Shown here piece after piece: positions 63,101 to 64,000 of a DNA stretch of 64,000 bases. Position 1 is the stretch's first letter, and the number at the start of each line of letters is the position of its first letter. The notes beneath the pieces were generated by a model. It was not told the origin of the DNA. It searched no databases and saw only the letters and a list, made by a program, of their open reading frames with translations. The stretch is taken from NCBI GenBank assembly GCA_902783545.1, contig CACZRD010000044.1, positions 1-64,000 on the forward strand, written 5' to 3'. The position numbers and the translations under genes are program-made. This stretch comes from an uncultured Bacteroidales bacterium. GTDB lineage: Bacteria; Bacteroidota; Bacteroidia; Bacteroidales; Paludibacteraceae.

Positions 63101-64000
63101 ACGATCGGTGATGACCATCCGGCCATCAAAGCATACATGAAGGAGCGTGGTGCAACGTGTTATGAAACAGGAATATACTCAGACCCGACCACCCCGAGAA
63201 TGACCATCGGTGATCCAACCTATGAAGACATCGAATGTAACAAGGAAACCTTTGACCTCGTTGTGCCTGTTACCTATACATATCAACATGGCAGAATGTG
63301 GGCGTGGATAGATGACAAAACAAGTGAGATGATCGAGATAACAGCCTCAGGAAATTGCAAGACTGGTGGTGCTTATCAAGGCTATCTGGCAGAATCCACA
63401 TCCTCACGCACAACATATATTGTGTTTAATGATGTTACATTGAGCGGTGACCACAAGGTCAGTGTTGAGTGTGACGGTGAGCACTCATGCCACCGCACCA
63501 AAGCATTAGGAACAGCCAAAGACTTCATTGCACCTGTTCTCCCGTTTGTGGACAGAGTTTTCAAATCATACAGCACTCCGACTTGCAATGATCCATATAC
63601 AACTCTTACTTTTGATTTCAAGTATGCCAACCAGCCGGCTGGTACCATTGAGATGTGGGTGGATGATGACAAAACGACCGGACACATGATTACACTCGTG
63701 TCAGCATCGGGAGACTATACGCCGGATGCCGCATTGAAGACAATTGAGAAGCAGAAGATAAAGTTTATTCCGGCAGATAGTCTTGATACGCATATCTTGC
63801 ATATCAAATCCGGCACTTGCGATGAGACATTTACGCTTCCGCAAGTTCCCTTCATGCCGAAGATTGAAGATGTTTCTGTGTCTTGGCCTTCAACATTGAG
63901 TTGCGGAGCATCCGATAAATATACAGCAACCGTTACGGTTACATCCTCCAATTGTCGGAATGCAACACTATGTGTATCTCTGAATGACGGTACACCTCAA
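60176..64000 (+). CDS. Very large secreted repeat protein (3' end outside window)
   Basis: The frame is open for 1275 codons from ATG 60176 to the window end. In-frame ATGs at 60158 and 60140 are 18 bp apart within a repeated ATGAAATATATCA stretch; 60176 gives a plain signal peptide ending VQA. The first about 660 residues match the protein at 56114: GEKLYF at the start, FEYVKTPVNVNDSTF, NNYGEM, and IGNDFALDDIRFR in the jelly-roll module. Beyond this, domains of about 100-120 residues follow each other (for example starting VEPIQPDCDVETYTL and DPTYEDIECNKETFDL), each with a similar Cys. The C-terminus, where a T9SS tail is expected, is missing. It is probably a surface adhesin or matrix protein. 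Confidence 0.85.
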   Translation, partial: MKTRRIAVCVFALLSVLCALPVQADTRTYGSGEKLYFKQYPSDWSWFGNDLGTSNHVFAYFYGSGGSKAWSNEATVYKSEILQVTVPAGTWTHVIFTRQSGTPANADDWSKVYDGNQSENIPLANYAGYIHNFKQKGTTGEGWHWVTTKTAPTPSSTSIACYDSHTITCEKLDVCQQSIDAGDIFSFMSAWKADRSGYVDDDPHMWFKWNATINTWIPLSNNWLENYTEPLANVDHVYYYLWTNDKNTERFIHLNRVSCAVTCNITSFEYVKTPVNVNDSTFAFEGSVAYTKAAGNLKISFGSNELIITDPQSPQVFSLKGLKADGTTGHLIAQFEDDASCIADSTVTAPEPTSGIVAYDSELDPSHYSPSHATYIHGTNVTLTPSVLVTDSFAWTDTKGAIKYSSRTGGDNHYTVSGFGHDTTLILYYTEFNDPPYVDDNMMGNGYYEMTTAADENTATSQYKATSDYKYTGVWGGLNSKHDVYDNGYSNQNGLFGITTNANTFWKRMAHVSPKKGTYLAVYDGDDDEKVAWRASTAKNPRLTLTKGTTYMFSFWVANVNNYGEMSNQGNKNGAVLQFKIEYTDTNGDPHEAYLGEEIDLSNYMDNLWHQNSSTFTSEHDANDVTISVVDLNDEGISIGNDFALDDIRFRAVSIQSGTVRTREQFTIEYVEPKTTPVNLQVEWVTKPACGKDTCTLKVTFRYPNITMHDIKLTLKDLTIGTGSYGTLVNNVTIGKTPIPGNPDSTDYVCYFTSGTFAGATSNAKILADGKKHSFKAELVVKDVKDVNHGGYTNASDLQAPAIPVLEIKRCEVIAPDCSGTTYNLEVDVDYTALSGKDLKYYIADGLSEVKKATRSIDYDVELKHLNNVSLLSLPADGKEHTLKVTTGDDLDCIATTKFTAPMANTITAFAVEPIQPDCDVETYTLRATWTVTKPADGVYDALMIKVGTATPYEIPITASNATGDNAKFDIPITYTIGDDHPAIKAYMKERGATCYETGIYSDPTTPRMTIGDPTYEDIECNKETFDLVVPVTYTYQHGRMWAWIDDKTSEMIEITASGNCKTGGAYQGYLAESTSSRTTYIVFNDVTLSGDHKVSVECDGEHSCHRTKALGTAKDFIAPVLPFVDRVFKSYSTPTCNDPYTTLTFDFKYANQPAGTIEMWVDDDKTTGHMITLVSASGDYTPDAALKTIEKQKIKFIPADSLDTHILHIKSGTCDETFTLPQVPFMPKIEDVSVSWPSTLSCGASDKYTATVTVTSSNCRNATLCVSLNDGTPQ

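Overview
The window looks like a chromosomal segment of a member of the order Bacteroidales. Three things point there. Promoters follow the Bacteroidetes pattern (a TTG/TTTG box, about 20 bp, then TAnnTTTG). Several large secreted proteins end in type IX secretion (T9SS) type A-like sorting domains. The window also carries typical Bacteroidales gene sets: a fused NagB/PIG-L protein, OmpA-family barrels, CotH, and BspA-like leucine-rich repeats. Genus and species cannot be read from the sequence. No rRNA, tRNA, CRISPR array, insertion sequence or phage gene was recognised.

Layout. (1) 1-612: the 3' part of a Fic-domain gene. (2) 613-1067: a long leader or intergenic region with a promoter and a striking palindrome that folds as a four-way junction. 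(3) 1068-17899 (+): one closely packed surface-glycan operon. It opens with a dedicated acyl-chain module: two acyl carrier proteins, two KASIII-type ketosynthases, two short-chain reductases, an AMP-dependent ligase and a left-handed-beta-helix acyltransferase. Glycosyltransferases, an EpsG-like polymerase, a serine-acetyltransferase-like protein, a secreted clan-A-type glycoside hydrolase, a PF14907-type nucleotidyltransferase-like protein, a UDP-galactopyranose-mutase-like flavoprotein and an ABC exporter follow. (4) 18172-20942 (+): a secreted Ig-like protein with a T9SS-like tail, a 59-residue peptide and a PqqD-like protein, closed by a strong bidirectional terminator. (5) 20990-26333 (-): a ClpB lacking the N domain and a secreted leucine-rich-repeat protein.

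(6) 26370-45658 (-): a 19-kb Wzx/Wzy-type capsule operon read from a promoter at 45849-45880. It holds two UDP-sugar dehydrogenases, Wza, two Wzz proteins, Wzx, Wzy, a WbsX-like protein, a fused CDP-ribitol-synthesis-like enzyme, a TagF-like phosphotransferase, GT2, acetyltransferases, and a CapD/aminotransferase/initiating-transferase trio that would make and load a 4-amino-4,6-dideoxy sugar. The predicted product is a capsule that probably contains polyol phosphate. Two related arrays of 38-bp tandem repeats lie in its leader and between its first two genes.

(7) 46316-64000 (+): CotH protein, gltX, then nagB/PIG-L, GT2 and a SpoIID-like protein. Last come two successive pairs of OmpA-family protein plus large secreted protein (54416-58564 and 58554 to the window end); the final gene runs off the window. 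Composition differs by region: sampled lines from the early glycan operon are near 38-43 percent GC, while a line at about 15.5 kb is near 57 percent.

The best candidates for something undescribed are the four-way-junction element (809-928), the peptide/PqqD/secreted-protein operon (18172-20942), the acyl-chain module inside a glycan locus, and the duplicated OmpA/secreted-protein pairs.
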